A stretch of 52,556 nt of DNA from Acidobacteriota bacterium (GTDB lineage Bacteria > Actinomycetota > Acidimicrobiia > Acidimicrobiales > Acidimicrobilacustridaceae): positions 1 through 52,556 of the forward strand of contig JAGWYK010000008.1 in assembly GCA_018969405.1 (NCBI GenBank). The letters run 5' to 3'. How positions within the stretch are numbered: the stretch's first letter is position 1; every line of letters begins with the position of its first letter. Positions 44,665-52,263 of this stretch are shown piece after piece. The position numbers were made by a program, and so were the translations under genes. The notes beneath the pieces are model-generated. The model was not told the origin of the DNA, searched no databases, and saw nothing but the letters and a program-made list of their open reading frames with translations.

Positions 44665-44670
44665 ACTCTA
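44665..44670 (-). promoter_or_regulatory. -10 element of the flavin reductase gene (TAGAGT, 7 bases before GTG)
   Basis: The TAG of this hexamer is the stop codon of the upstream MBL-fold gene, so a leaderless promoter is embedded in a gene end. Confidence 0.6.
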
Positions 44671-45501
44671 GGCGAGGGTGATCGAGAGCCCTTCGTATGC
44701 CGCCACCACCTCGGGCACCCCGAGACGGCCACCGGCGACCCGGGCCGCCGCCTCCAGCGCGTCGAGCTGATCGTCGTCGTGGGCGGGGTCGTGGTGGAAC
44801 AGCGCCAGGGTGCGCACTCCGGCGCGGGCCGCCACCGTGAGGGCGTAGTCGATGGTGCAATGACCCCAGGTGGACTTCAGCGCGAACTCGGCGGGGGTGT
44901 ACTGCGCATCGTGGATGAGCAGATCGGCATCGGCGCACAGGTCGAGCACGTTGGGATCGACGTGCTCGGGATCATGGGGCTGCTGATGGTCGCTCACGTA
45001 GGCCACGACATGGCCGTCGCGTTCGATGCGATACCCGAAGGTGGTGTCGGTGTGGGGCACGTGCAGGGCGGTGACCTTGGCTCCGGCGATGTCGTGCATC
45101 CCGGGCTCGAGCGTGGCGAAGCGAAGGGTGCCGGGCAGCTCTGCGGCGCGCACCGGGAAGAACGGCGGACGCATGAGCTGGTCGAAGGCCTCCGGGAAGC
45201 CCACGCCGTCGTGCGAGGGACCGTAGAGCGCCACCTGGTCGCCGGGTCGCAGCATCGGCGCCGCGAACGGGAGTCCCTGGACGTGATCCCAGTGCAGGTG
45301 GGTGACCAGTGCATGACCGGAGAAGGCCACGGTGGGGTCGCAGGTGGCGCCGAAGTACCGCAGTCCGGTGCCGAGGTCGAGGAGGATGGGGTCGTGGTCG
45401 GGATGGGTGATGACGACCGAGGCGGTGTTGCCGCCGAAGCGCGAGGTGCTCGCGCCGGCGCACGGCGTCGAGCCGCGAACGCCGTAGAACGTCACCTGCA
45501 T
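44668..45501 (-). CDS. Metallo-beta-lactamase-superfamily hydrolase
   Basis: A 277-residue MBL-fold hydrolase of the PhnP/RNase Z-like branch. It begins VTFYGVRGSTPCAG, continues with RFGGNTASVVI, the metal motif THLHWDHVQG, SDHQQP, LIHDAQYTP and LFHHDPAHDD. Phosphodiesters are plausible substrates. The ATG at 45501 follows a purine-rich GAGGGGGTGGGG; an ATG at 45537 is an alternative, preceded by TACTGT at 10 bases. Its stop codon doubles as part of the flavin reductase -10. Confidence 0.87.
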   Translation of the reverse strand: MQVTFYGVRGSTPCAGASTSRFGGNTASVVITHPDHDPILLDLGTGLRYFGATCDPTVAFSGHALVTHLHWDHVQGLPFAAPMLRPGDQVALYGPSHDGVGFPEAFDQLMRPPFFPVRAAELPGTLRFATLEPGMHDIAGAKVTALHVPHTDTTFGYRIERDGHVVAYVSDHQQPHDPEHVDPNVLDLCADADLLIHDAQYTPAEFALKSTWGHCTIDYALTVAARAGVRTLALFHHDPAHDDDQLDALEAAARVAGGRLGVPEVVAAYEGLSITLA

Positions 45502-45612
45502 CCCCACCCCCTCGGTTCTCGTGGTCGGAGCGACCATCGGAAGGCGGACAGTAGGACAGGGTGGCCCGGATGGGAACACCGAGTGACATCTCTCACACCT
45601 CAGCCCGGCGGC

Positions 45613-45618
45613 TACCGT
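45613..45618 (+). promoter_or_regulatory. -10 element of the epoxide-hydrolase-like gene (TACCGT, 8 bases before ATG)
   Basis: TANNNT hexamer near leaderless spacing, in the divergent gap with the MBL-fold gene. Confidence 0.5.
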
Positions 45619-45626
45619 CTGCGCCC

Positions 45627-46499
45627 ATGAGCATCGGAACCGCACGGGTGCAGGCCAACGGGATGACCTTCGAATGCCTCACCGCCGGGGACTCCGGTCC
45701 GCTGGCGCTGTGTCTGCACGGCTTCCCCGACACCGCCCACGGCTGGCGTCATGTGCTTCCCGCCCTGGCTGATGCCGGCTACCGGGCCGTGGCGCCCTTC
45801 ATGCGGGGCTATGCACCCTCCGATGTGCCCGCAGATGGGCGCTACCAGACCGGTGCACTCGCACTCGACGCCGTCGCCCTGCACGAGGCCCTCGGCGGCG
45901 ACGGCGATGCCGTGCTCGTCGGTCACGACTGGGGGGCGCTCGCCGTCTACGCCGCCGCTGCCGCGGCCCCTGAGCGCTGGCGGCGCGTGGTCGCCGCCGC
46001 CGTGCCACCGGCGCCGGCGATGGCCGCGGCCTTCTTCTCCTACGAGCAGCTCCGACGCAGCTGGTACATGTTCTTCTTCCAGCTCCCCTTCGCCGACTTC
46101 GTCGTACCCATGGATGACCTCGCCTACATCGACTCGTTGTGGCGCGACTGGTCACCGGGCCATGACTGCAGCGAGGACGTGGCCCATGTCCGGGACGCCC
46201 TCGGCAGGCCCGAGAATCTCGCCGCCGCGCTCGGGTACTACCGGGTCACCTGGGGCACCACCCCGAGCGATCCCGAGATCGACGCGCAGCAGGCCACCTG
46301 GGCGACGGTGCCGCCACAGCCCACGCTGTACGTGCACGGACGCAACGACGGGTGCATCGGCGTCGAGTTCGCCGAGAACGCCGCTGAGGGTCTGGCTGAC
46401 GGCTCGAGGGTGCACATCATCGAGGACGCCGGTCACTTCGTGCAGGTGGAGCGACCCGCCGAGTTCACCAGAGCGGTGCTGGAGTTCCTCGCCGAGTGA
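45627..46499 (+). CDS. Alpha/beta hydrolase, epoxide hydrolase/haloalkane dehalogenase type
   Basis: A 290-residue alpha/beta hydrolase. The HGFPDT oxyanion motif is near 31, the nucleophile is Asp101 in VGHDWGALA (Asp rather than Ser, as in epoxide hydrolases and dehalogenases), and the base is in EDAGHFVQVERP (His near 268). The cap region carries many aromatic residues (SWYMFFFQLPF). An epoxide hydrolase role is most likely. The start ATG 45627 follows a TACCGT hexamer by 8 bases. It is convergent with mutY, three bases apart. Confidence 0.88.
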   Translation: MSIGTARVQANGMTFECLTAGDSGPLALCLHGFPDTAHGWRHVLPALADAGYRAVAPFMRGYAPSDVPADGRYQTGALALDAVALHEALGGDGDAVLVGHDWGALAVYAAAAAAPERWRRVVAAAVPPAPAMAAAFFSYEQLRRSWYMFFFQLPFADFVVPMDDLAYIDSLWRDWSPGHDCSEDVAHVRDALGRPENLAAALGYYRVTWGTTPSDPEIDAQQATWATVPPQPTLYVHGRNDGCIGVEFAENAAEGLADGSRVHIIEDAGHFVQVERPAEFTRAVLEFLAE

Positions 46500-46502
46500 G
46501 CA

Positions 46503-47381
46503 TCACGGCAGCCTGAGCGAACCGTCGGCGCACGTCACGGCGAGACCATCGCGCACCAGTGACGCCGCCGCCCGTCGGGCCTCGGCCTCGCCGTCCACCC
46601 GATCGATCCAGCCGCAGGCCGCGGTCAGATCCGCCGGCTCCAGCACCACACCACTGCGGAGACGGTCCAGCAGACGGGCCCGCCCCTGACGGAACGACCC
46701 CTCGAAGCGGCTCTGTCCCGCCGACACCCCGGCGGACCCGATGGCCGGATCGGGCGAGGGTGATCCGGCCGCGACCCAGGCGCATGAGGAGCGCACCGGG
46801 CAGTCGTCGCAGGTCGGCGACCGCTTGGTGCAGACCAGTGCGCCGAGATCGAGCATGGCCTGGTTCCACGCCCAGGACCGATCCTCGGGCACCAGCGAAT
46901 CGGCGATGCGCTGGGCCAGCGCAGGGGTGAGGCGCTGACCCATCTGACGGGCCAGCACCCGCCCCACATTGGTGTCGACCACCGCGGCGCGGCGTTCGAA
47001 GGCGAAGGCGAGGACGGCCCGAGCCGTGTACGGGCCGACACCGGGCAGGGCCAGCAGTCCGGCCAGCTCATCGGGGAACACACCGTCGTGCTCCTCGACC
47101 ACGACCACCGCCGCCCGATGCAGATTGACCGCCCGACGGTTGTACCCGAGACCGGCCCACTCCTCGACCACGGCGCCCACACCCGCCTCGGCGCAGGCCA
47201 CGACGGTGGGGAACCGTTCGAGGAACCGATGGAAACGCGGGACGACACGCGCCACCTGGGTCTGCTGCAGCATCAGTTCCGACACCAGCACGGCCCACGG
47301 GTCGCGGGTGCGACGCCAGGGAAGATCATCACGTCGACCCGATGCCCAGACGAGCACCGGGTCGACGGCGAGATCGATCAT
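46503..47381 (-). CDS. mutY: A/G-specific adenine glycosylase
   Basis: Removes adenine opposite 8-oxoguanine. The 292 residues have the catalytic Glu E35 in ELMLQQTQV, helix-hairpin-helix LPGVGPYTARAV, Asp136 in VVDTNVGRV, and the [4Fe-4S] ligands C184, C191, C194 and C200 (C-x6-C-x2-C-x5-C). The C-terminal NUDIX-like MutT domain is absent or much reduced, as in mycobacterial MutY. The frame opens further upstream; the ATG at 47381 matches the family N-terminus. It begins 35 bases after the MaoC gene. Confidence 0.93.
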   Translation of the reverse strand: MIDLAVDPVLVWASGRRDDLPWRRTRDPWAVLVSELMLQQTQVARVVPRFHRFLERFPTVVACAEAGVGAVVEEWAGLGYNRRAVNLHRAAVVVVEEHDGVFPDELAGLLALPGVGPYTARAVLAFAFERRAAVVDTNVGRVLARQMGQRLTPALAQRIADSLVPEDRSWAWNQAMLDLGALVCTKRSPTCDDCPVRSSCAWVAAGSPSPDPAIGSAGVSAGQSRFEGSFRQGRARLLDRLRSGVVLEPADLTAACGWIDRVDGEAEARRAAASLVRDGLAVTCADGSLRLP

Positions 47382-47416
47382 CGACGGGACGGTGAGGGAG
47401 CGTCGACGGGAGCGAC

Positions 47417-47932
47417 TCAGTCCTCGGAGAAGACCTCGTCGGTGTAGGGCAGCCCGCGGGCCGGAGCGAACTCGCGCTTCCAGACCATGACACGGCGGCG
47501 GAAGAAGCAGACCTCCTCGGAGCGCTGGTTGATCCCCTTGGTCTCGACGGTGACGATGCCCCGCTTGCCGTCGGAGGTCTCCTTCTTCTCGAGGACCTTG
47601 GTGACCGCATAGATGGTGTCGCCGTGGAACGTCGGCTTGGCGTGCTTGAGGGTCTCGATCTCGAGATTGGCGATGGCGGCGCCGCTGACATCGGGGACGC
47701 TCATGCCGAGCACGAGGGAGTAGACGAGATTGCCGACCACGAGCGCCTGGCCCATCGGGGACTCGTTCTCGGCGAACCAGTTGTTGGTGTGGGTCGGATG
47801 ATGGTTCATGGTGATCATGCAGAAGAGATGATCGTCGGCCTCGGTGATGGTCTTGCCGGGCCAATGGCGGTACACATCACCCACCTCGAAGTCCTCGAAA
47901 TGGCGGCCGAAGGGGCGGTCGTGGGTAGTCAT
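47417..47932 (-). CDS. MaoC-family hydratase, possible mesaconyl-CoA hydratase
   Basis: A 171-residue single hot-dog-fold hydratase: HFEDFEVGDVYRHWPGKTIT, then TEADDHLFCMITMNHHPTH carrying the Asp/His pair, FHGDTIYAVTKVLEKKE, GIVTVETKGINQ. The layout resembles MaoC proteins in actinobacterial ethylmalonyl-CoA operons. It is divergent from a likely methylsuccinyl-CoA dehydrogenase, which supports mesaconyl-CoA hydration. The start ATG 47932 is set by TAGAGT 7 bases upstream. Confidence 0.83.
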   Translation of the reverse strand: MTTHDRPFGRHFEDFEVGDVYRHWPGKTITEADDHLFCMITMNHHPTHTNNWFAENESPMGQALVVGNLVYSLVLGMSVPDVSGAAIANLEIETLKHAKPTFHGDTIYAVTKVLEKKETSDGKRGIVTVETKGINQRSEEVCFFRRRVMVWKREFAPARGLPYTDEVFSED

Positions 47933-47939
47933 GGAACGC

Positions 47940-47945
47940 ACTCTA
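47940..47945 (-). promoter_or_regulatory. -10 element of the MaoC gene (TAGAGT, 7 bases before ATG)
   Basis: Identical in sequence and spacing to the flavin reductase -10. It is divergent from the acyl-CoA dehydrogenase promoter 30 bases away. Confidence 0.65.
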
Positions 47946-47975
47946 CCGACTGGGCCTCCGGCGGCTACTGGTGGG

Positions 47976-47981
47976 TAACAT
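47976..47981 (+). promoter_or_regulatory. -10 element of the mcd-like gene (TAACAT, 7 bases before ATG)
   Basis: TANNNT hexamer at leaderless spacing. It selects the ATG at 47989 rather than an upstream in-frame start at 47971. Confidence 0.65.
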
Positions 47982-47988
47982 CGCCGCC

Positions 47989-49593
47989 ATGACCACTCCC
48001 GACCTCACCGCTGCCGCTGCCATCGTCGACGCCGCCCACGATGTCGTCGACGCCGCCATCCGTCGTCTCGCCACCACCGGCGGCCCCGATGTCAACCAGG
48101 TGATCGCCTACGACATCGCCCACGCCGCCGCCACCGTCGAGACGGCACGGGCCATGCTCCCCTACGGCGCCAAGGGCGAGCTCGAGGGCAACATCACCTG
48201 CGGCTATGTCGCCGACGCCGTGGGCGAACTCATCGGCAAGCTTTTCGGCCGCGAGGAGGAGTGGGGGGTCGAGCCCGGCGCGCTCGATCTGGCCCGTTCC
48301 TTCGTCGCCACCTACCGCTCCCCGGAGTTCCTCGCCTCGCTCGCCGACACGCCCGGGCCCCGTCACCTCGATCCCGACTTCGAGATGGTGCAGGACACCT
48401 TCCGCCGCTTCGCCGAGGAGAAGATCGCTCCGGTCGCCGAGCACATCCACCGCGACAATCTCGACATCCCTGAGGACATCATCGCCGGCCTCGCCGAACT
48501 CGGCGGCTTCGGGCTGTCGGTGCCGGTCCAGTACGACGGCTACTCCGAGGGCGGCGAGAGCGAGTACATGGGCATGGTCGTGGCCACCGAGGAGCTCGCC
48601 AAGGTCTCCCTCGGCGCCGGCGGATCGCTCATCACCCGTCCCGAGATCCTCACCCGGGCACTGCTGGCCGGTGGCACCGAGGAGCAGCGCACCGAATGGC
48701 TGCCCAAGCTCGCCTCCGCCGAGGTCATGGCCGCGGTCGCGGTGACCGAGCCCGACTACGGCTCCGATGTGGCCGGCGTGAAGGCCACCGCCACCCCCAC
48801 CGAGGGCGGCTGGCTCATCAACGGCGTCAAGACCTGGTGCACCTTCGGCGCCCGGGCCGACGCGCTGATGCTGCTGGCCCGCACCAGCACCGACAAGTCA
48901 CTCACCCACAAGGCCCTCACCATGTTCGTGGTGCCCAAGCCCCGTGGCGAGGGTCACGGCTTCGCCTTCACCCAGGCGGCCGGCGCCGACGGCGGCGCCC
49001 CGGGTGGCGGGAAGATGGAGGGTCGTGCCATCGACACCATCGGCTACCGCGGCATGCACTCCTACGAGATCGCCTTCGACAACTGGTTCGTGGCCGAGGC
49101 CAATCAGGTGGGTGGCGAGGACGGTCTCGGCAAGGGCTTCTACTACCAGATGGCCGGGTTCGAGAACGGCCGTCTGCAGACTGCGGCCCGCGCCGTCGGT
49201 GTGATGCAGGCCGCCTATGAGGAGGCCCATCAGTACGCCCTCGACCGCGTCGTGTTCGGCCAGCCCATCGCCGAGTACCAGCTCACCCGGGCCAAGCTCG
49301 GCCGCATGGTCATCCTCACCCAGGCCGCCCGTCAGTTCGGCTACGAGGTGGCCAAGCTCATGGCCAAGGGTGGCGGCCAGCTCGAGGCCTCCATGGTCAA
49401 GGCCTACGTGTGCAAGGCCGCCGAATGGGTGTCGCGCGAGGCCATGCAGATCCACGGCGGCTTCGGCTACGCCGAGGAGTACAAGGTCAGCCGCTACTTC
49501 GTCGATGCCCGTGTGCTGTCGATCTTCGAGGGCGCCGATGAGACCCTGTGCCTCAAGGTGATCGCCCGGCGCATGCTCGACGCCGTCAAGTAG
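47989..49593 (+). CDS. mcd: Acyl-CoA dehydrogenase, likely (2S)-methylsuccinyl-CoA dehydrogenase
   Basis: FAD enzyme, 534 residues, longer than ordinary acyl-CoA dehydrogenases because of a ~145-residue helical N-terminal extension. The core has SLITRPEILTRALLAGGTEEQ, VAVTEPDYGSDVAGVK, NGVKTWCTFGARAD, IDTIGYRGMHSYEIAFDNWF, FENGRLQTAARAVGVMQAAY and QIHGGFGYAEEYKVSRYF. By memory these match methylsuccinyl-CoA dehydrogenase of the ethylmalonyl-CoA pathway of acetate assimilation. The adjacent divergent MaoC gene fits. No ccr or mutase gene is visible in the window. Confidence 0.78.
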   Translation: MTTPDLTAAAAIVDAAHDVVDAAIRRLATTGGPDVNQVIAYDIAHAAATVETARAMLPYGAKGELEGNITCGYVADAVGELIGKLFGREEEWGVEPGALDLARSFVATYRSPEFLASLADTPGPRHLDPDFEMVQDTFRRFAEEKIAPVAEHIHRDNLDIPEDIIAGLAELGGFGLSVPVQYDGYSEGGESEYMGMVVATEELAKVSLGAGGSLITRPEILTRALLAGGTEEQRTEWLPKLASAEVMAAVAVTEPDYGSDVAGVKATATPTEGGWLINGVKTWCTFGARADALMLLARTSTDKSLTHKALTMFVVPKPRGEGHGFAFTQAAGADGGAPGGGKMEGRAIDTIGYRGMHSYEIAFDNWFVAEANQVGGEDGLGKGFYYQMAGFENGRLQTAARAVGVMQAAYEEAHQYALDRVVFGQPIAEYQLTRAKLGRMVILTQAARQFGYEVAKLMAKGGGQLEASMVKAYVCKAAEWVSREAMQIHGGFGYAEEYKVSRYFVDARVLSIFEGADETLCLKVIARRMLDAVK

Positions 49594-49695
49594 TCCGACG
49601 CCGTCACGGAGACGCCGCCGCGCTCCTCATCTCGATCCCCTGACCCCCCACATCGATCCCCCGCCCCGTCTCCCCATCCTCCCCGGAAGGTTCCC

Positions 49696-51858
49696 ATGAC
49701 CATCGCCATCACCGATGACCACCGCACGCTCGCCGAGGTCACCCGCGACTTCCTCGAGCGTCACGACTCCAAGGGCGCCGCTCGTGCGCTGCTGGAGGCC
49801 GACACCGAGACCATGCCGGCGTTCTGGGACGCACTGGTCGAGCTGGGCTGGACCGGTCTGCACATCGCCGAGGAGCACGGTGGTTCCGGGTTCGGCATGC
49901 CGGAGCTGGTCGTGGTGGTCGAGCAGATGGGCGGCGGTCTCGCCCCCGGGCCGTTCGTGCCCACCGTGATCGCCAGCGCCGCCATCGCCGCGGCCGCCCC
50001 GGCCGACGAGGCCGCCCGACTGCTGCCCGGTCTCGTCGGCCGGGGCGGCACCGTCGTCGGCGGCGTCGGCATCGATGGTGACGTCACCGCCACCGGTTCC
50101 GCAGTCTCGGGCACCGTGCACACCGTGCTCGGCGGCAACCTCGCCCAACTGCTCGTGATCCGGGCCGGCGCCGATCTCGCCATCGTCGACGCCTCGGCCA
50201 CCGGCGTCGAGGTCACCCGTCGCACCAATCTCGATCCCACCCGGCGCAGCGCCCAGGTCACCTTCACCGGAGCCCCGGCCATCGTCGTGACCGGCGGCGG
50301 TCAGGCCCTGGTCGACCTCACCCGTCTGCTGCTGGCCGCCGAGGCCACCGGTGTGGCCCGGGCCACCACCACCATGGCCGCCGACTACGCCCGGGTGCGC
50401 GAACAGTTCGGCCGTGTGATCGCCACCTTCCAGGCGGTCAAGCACCACTGCGCCAACATGCTCGTCGAGACCGAGATCGCCACCGGCGCCGTGTGGGACG
50501 CCGCCCGCGCCGCGCTCGCCGGAGGCGACCAGTTCACCTACGCCGCATCCATCGCCGCCAACACCGCCGGCACCGCGGCGGACTTCTGCGCCCAGACCAA
50601 CATCCAGGTGCATGGTGGCATCGGCTTCACCTGGGAACACGATGCACACCTCTACCTGCGTCGCGCCCTGTCGGTCGAGGCCATGCTGGATCCGGGTGCC
50701 GCGGCGGTGGACATCGCCGCCAATCTGCGCCGGGGCGTCAAGCTCAGCCGCTCGGTGGATCTGCCTCCCGAGGCGGAGTCGTACCGGGCCGAGGCCCGGG
50801 CCGCCATCGAGTCGGTCACGCACCTCGAGGGTGTCGAGCAGGTGCGGGCCCTGGTGGCCAACGGCTACGCCGTGCCGCACTGGCCCAAGCCCTGGGGTCG
50901 TCAGGCCGGTGCCGTCGAGCAGCTGGTCATCGAGGAGGAGTTCAACGCGGCGGGCGTCAGGCGTCCGAGCTACTCCATCACCGGCTGGGTCATCCTCACC
51001 CTCACCCAGTACTCGAATGAGGATCAGGTGGCCCGCTGGATCAAGCCGGCCCTCGACCAGGAACTCATCTGGTGCCAGCTGTTCAGCGAACCCGATGCAG
51101 GTTCCGATGCCGCCGGCGTGAAGACGAAGGCCACTCGTGTCGACGGTGGCTGGCTCATCAACGGGCAGAAGGTCTGGACCACCGGGGCGCATCTGGCCTC
51201 CTTCGGTCTCATCACCGTCCGCACCAACCCCGAGGCCGCGAAGCACGCCGGCATCACCACGATGGTGGTCGACATGCATGCCCCCGGCGTCGAGATCCGA
51301 CCGCTGCGCATGGTCAACGGTGGTGCCGAGTTCAACGAGGTGTTCTTCAACGACGTGTTCGTGCCCGATGACGATGTCGTCGGTCCCGTCGACGGCGGCT
51401 GGACCGTGGCCCGCGGCACCCTCGGCAACGAGAGCGTGAGCCTCGGCAGCGGTGACGGCGCCATGATGGTTCCCGCCGCCGCGTTCCTCGCCCCCTTCGA
51501 CGCCAACCCCGACCGTCTCACCGGCGGGATCGGTCGTATCGGTCGGGCCGCTGCTCGCACCCAGGCGGTCGACACGCTCAACGTGCGCAGCGCCCAGCGC
51601 GCCGTGGCCGGTGGCGAGCCCGGACCGGAGGGTGCGGTCACCAAGCTGCTCATCAGCGAGAACGCCGAGGAGGCCGCCGCCATCCTCATGGAACTGGCCG
51701 GCCCCGAGGCCGCCTACCTCGACGGCGCCGGATCCTTCGCCGGCACCATGTCGCTGATGCACCGGGCCATGGCCATCGCCGGTGGAACCTCGGAGATCAA
51801 GCGGAACCAGATCGGCGAGCGCATCCTCGGTCTGCCCCGCGACCCGCTGATCAACTAG
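49696..51858 (+). CDS. Fused double acyl-CoA dehydrogenase (FadE34-like)
   Basis: A 720-residue protein of two acyl-CoA dehydrogenase units in one chain. The first (about 1-350) ends with VHGGIGFTWEHDAHLYLRRA. The second (about 370-720) has WCQLFSEPDAGSDAAGVK, NGQKVWTTGAHLA, GNESVSLGSGD and the C-terminal IAGGTSEIKRNQIGERILGLPR. This is the arrangement of mycobacterial FadE34 (ChsE3), a fused form of the alpha2beta2 enzymes that oxidise steroid side-chain CoA esters. The ATG has GGAAGG 6 bases upstream. Sterol-type substrates are an inference from the family. Confidence 0.88.
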   Translation: MTIAITDDHRTLAEVTRDFLERHDSKGAARALLEADTETMPAFWDALVELGWTGLHIAEEHGGSGFGMPELVVVVEQMGGGLAPGPFVPTVIASAAIAAAAPADEAARLLPGLVGRGGTVVGGVGIDGDVTATGSAVSGTVHTVLGGNLAQLLVIRAGADLAIVDASATGVEVTRRTNLDPTRRSAQVTFTGAPAIVVTGGGQALVDLTRLLLAAEATGVARATTTMAADYARVREQFGRVIATFQAVKHHCANMLVETEIATGAVWDAARAALAGGDQFTYAASIAANTAGTAADFCAQTNIQVHGGIGFTWEHDAHLYLRRALSVEAMLDPGAAAVDIAANLRRGVKLSRSVDLPPEAESYRAEARAAIESVTHLEGVEQVRALVANGYAVPHWPKPWGRQAGAVEQLVIEEEFNAAGVRRPSYSITGWVILTLTQYSNEDQVARWIKPALDQELIWCQLFSEPDAGSDAAGVKTKATRVDGGWLINGQKVWTTGAHLASFGLITVRTNPEAAKHAGITTMVVDMHAPGVEIRPLRMVNGGAEFNEVFFNDVFVPDDDVVGPVDGGWTVARGTLGNESVSLGSGDGAMMVPAAAFLAPFDANPDRLTGGIGRIGRAAARTQAVDTLNVRSAQRAVAGGEPGPEGAVTKLLISENAEEAAAILMELAGPEAAYLDGAGSFAGTMSLMHRAMAIAGGTSEIKRNQIGERILGLPRDPLIN

Positions 51859-52021
51859 GCGGGTCGATCGGCTCGCCGGTCACGTGATCGAACATTCGAC
51901 GTTCCGGTTTCGGGGCATCGAAGTGCTCGAGGCAGGTGACCCAGCCGTCCGGCGTGTAGCTACCTCCCTGCGCCCCACAGACCTCGCAGTACGGCCGTCT
52001 GTACTCGAACCTGTTCCCCAT
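51851..52021 (-). CDS. 56-residue zinc-ribbon-like mini-protein (second of a tandem pair)
   Basis: Tiny protein starting MGNRFEYRRPYCEVCGAQ. Its putative metal site is C12, C15, C30 and H33 (C-x2-C-x14-C-x2-H), with the DGWVTC motif around the third Cys. It is clearly related to the upstream 80-residue protein, which has the same ligand spacing and DGWITC, so this is a tandem duplication. Its ATG shares one base with the neighbour's stop, and its 3' end overlaps the fused acyl-CoA dehydrogenase gene by eight bases. Function unknown; nucleic-acid or protein binding is possible. Confidence 0.72.
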   Translation of the reverse strand: MGNRFEYRRPYCEVCGAQGGSYTPDGWVTCLEHFDAPKPERRMFDHVTGEPIDPPS

Positions 52022-52263
52022 CAGCCGGCAGCCCCCTGATCCGGGGGCTCCGGTTCAGATGCCGGCTGGTCGAGATACTTCTCCCAGGGACGGACCACGA
52101 CCTCGGGGTCGTAGACCTCTCCCGTGTTCCATGCGAACAGCGGCCGGGGTGGACGCTCGGCGTGGACGTGCGCCTCACATGTGATCCAACCGTCGTCAGT
52201 GATGTGGTTCCCGACCCGTCCGCACAGCTCACAGGTCGTGTTCCCGGGATACTTGTTCGCCAT
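52021..52263 (-). CDS. 80-residue zinc-ribbon-like mini-protein (first of a tandem pair)
   Basis: Small protein with C11, C14, C29 and H32 in NTTCELCGRVG ... DGWITCEAH, a C-x2-C-x14-C-x2-H site. A Trp/Pro-rich tail follows (FAWNTGEVYDP), also echoed in the neighbour as FDHVTGEPIDP, and then an acidic Pro-rich end. The ATG at 52263 is preceded by AAGGAGG and overlaps the upstream gene's stop by one base. The three genes at this end form one coupled unit. Family not recognised. Confidence 0.75.
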   Translation of the reverse strand: MANKYPGNTTCELCGRVGNHITDDGWITCEAHVHAERPPRPLFAWNTGEVYDPEVVVRPWEKYLDQPASEPEPPDQGAAG

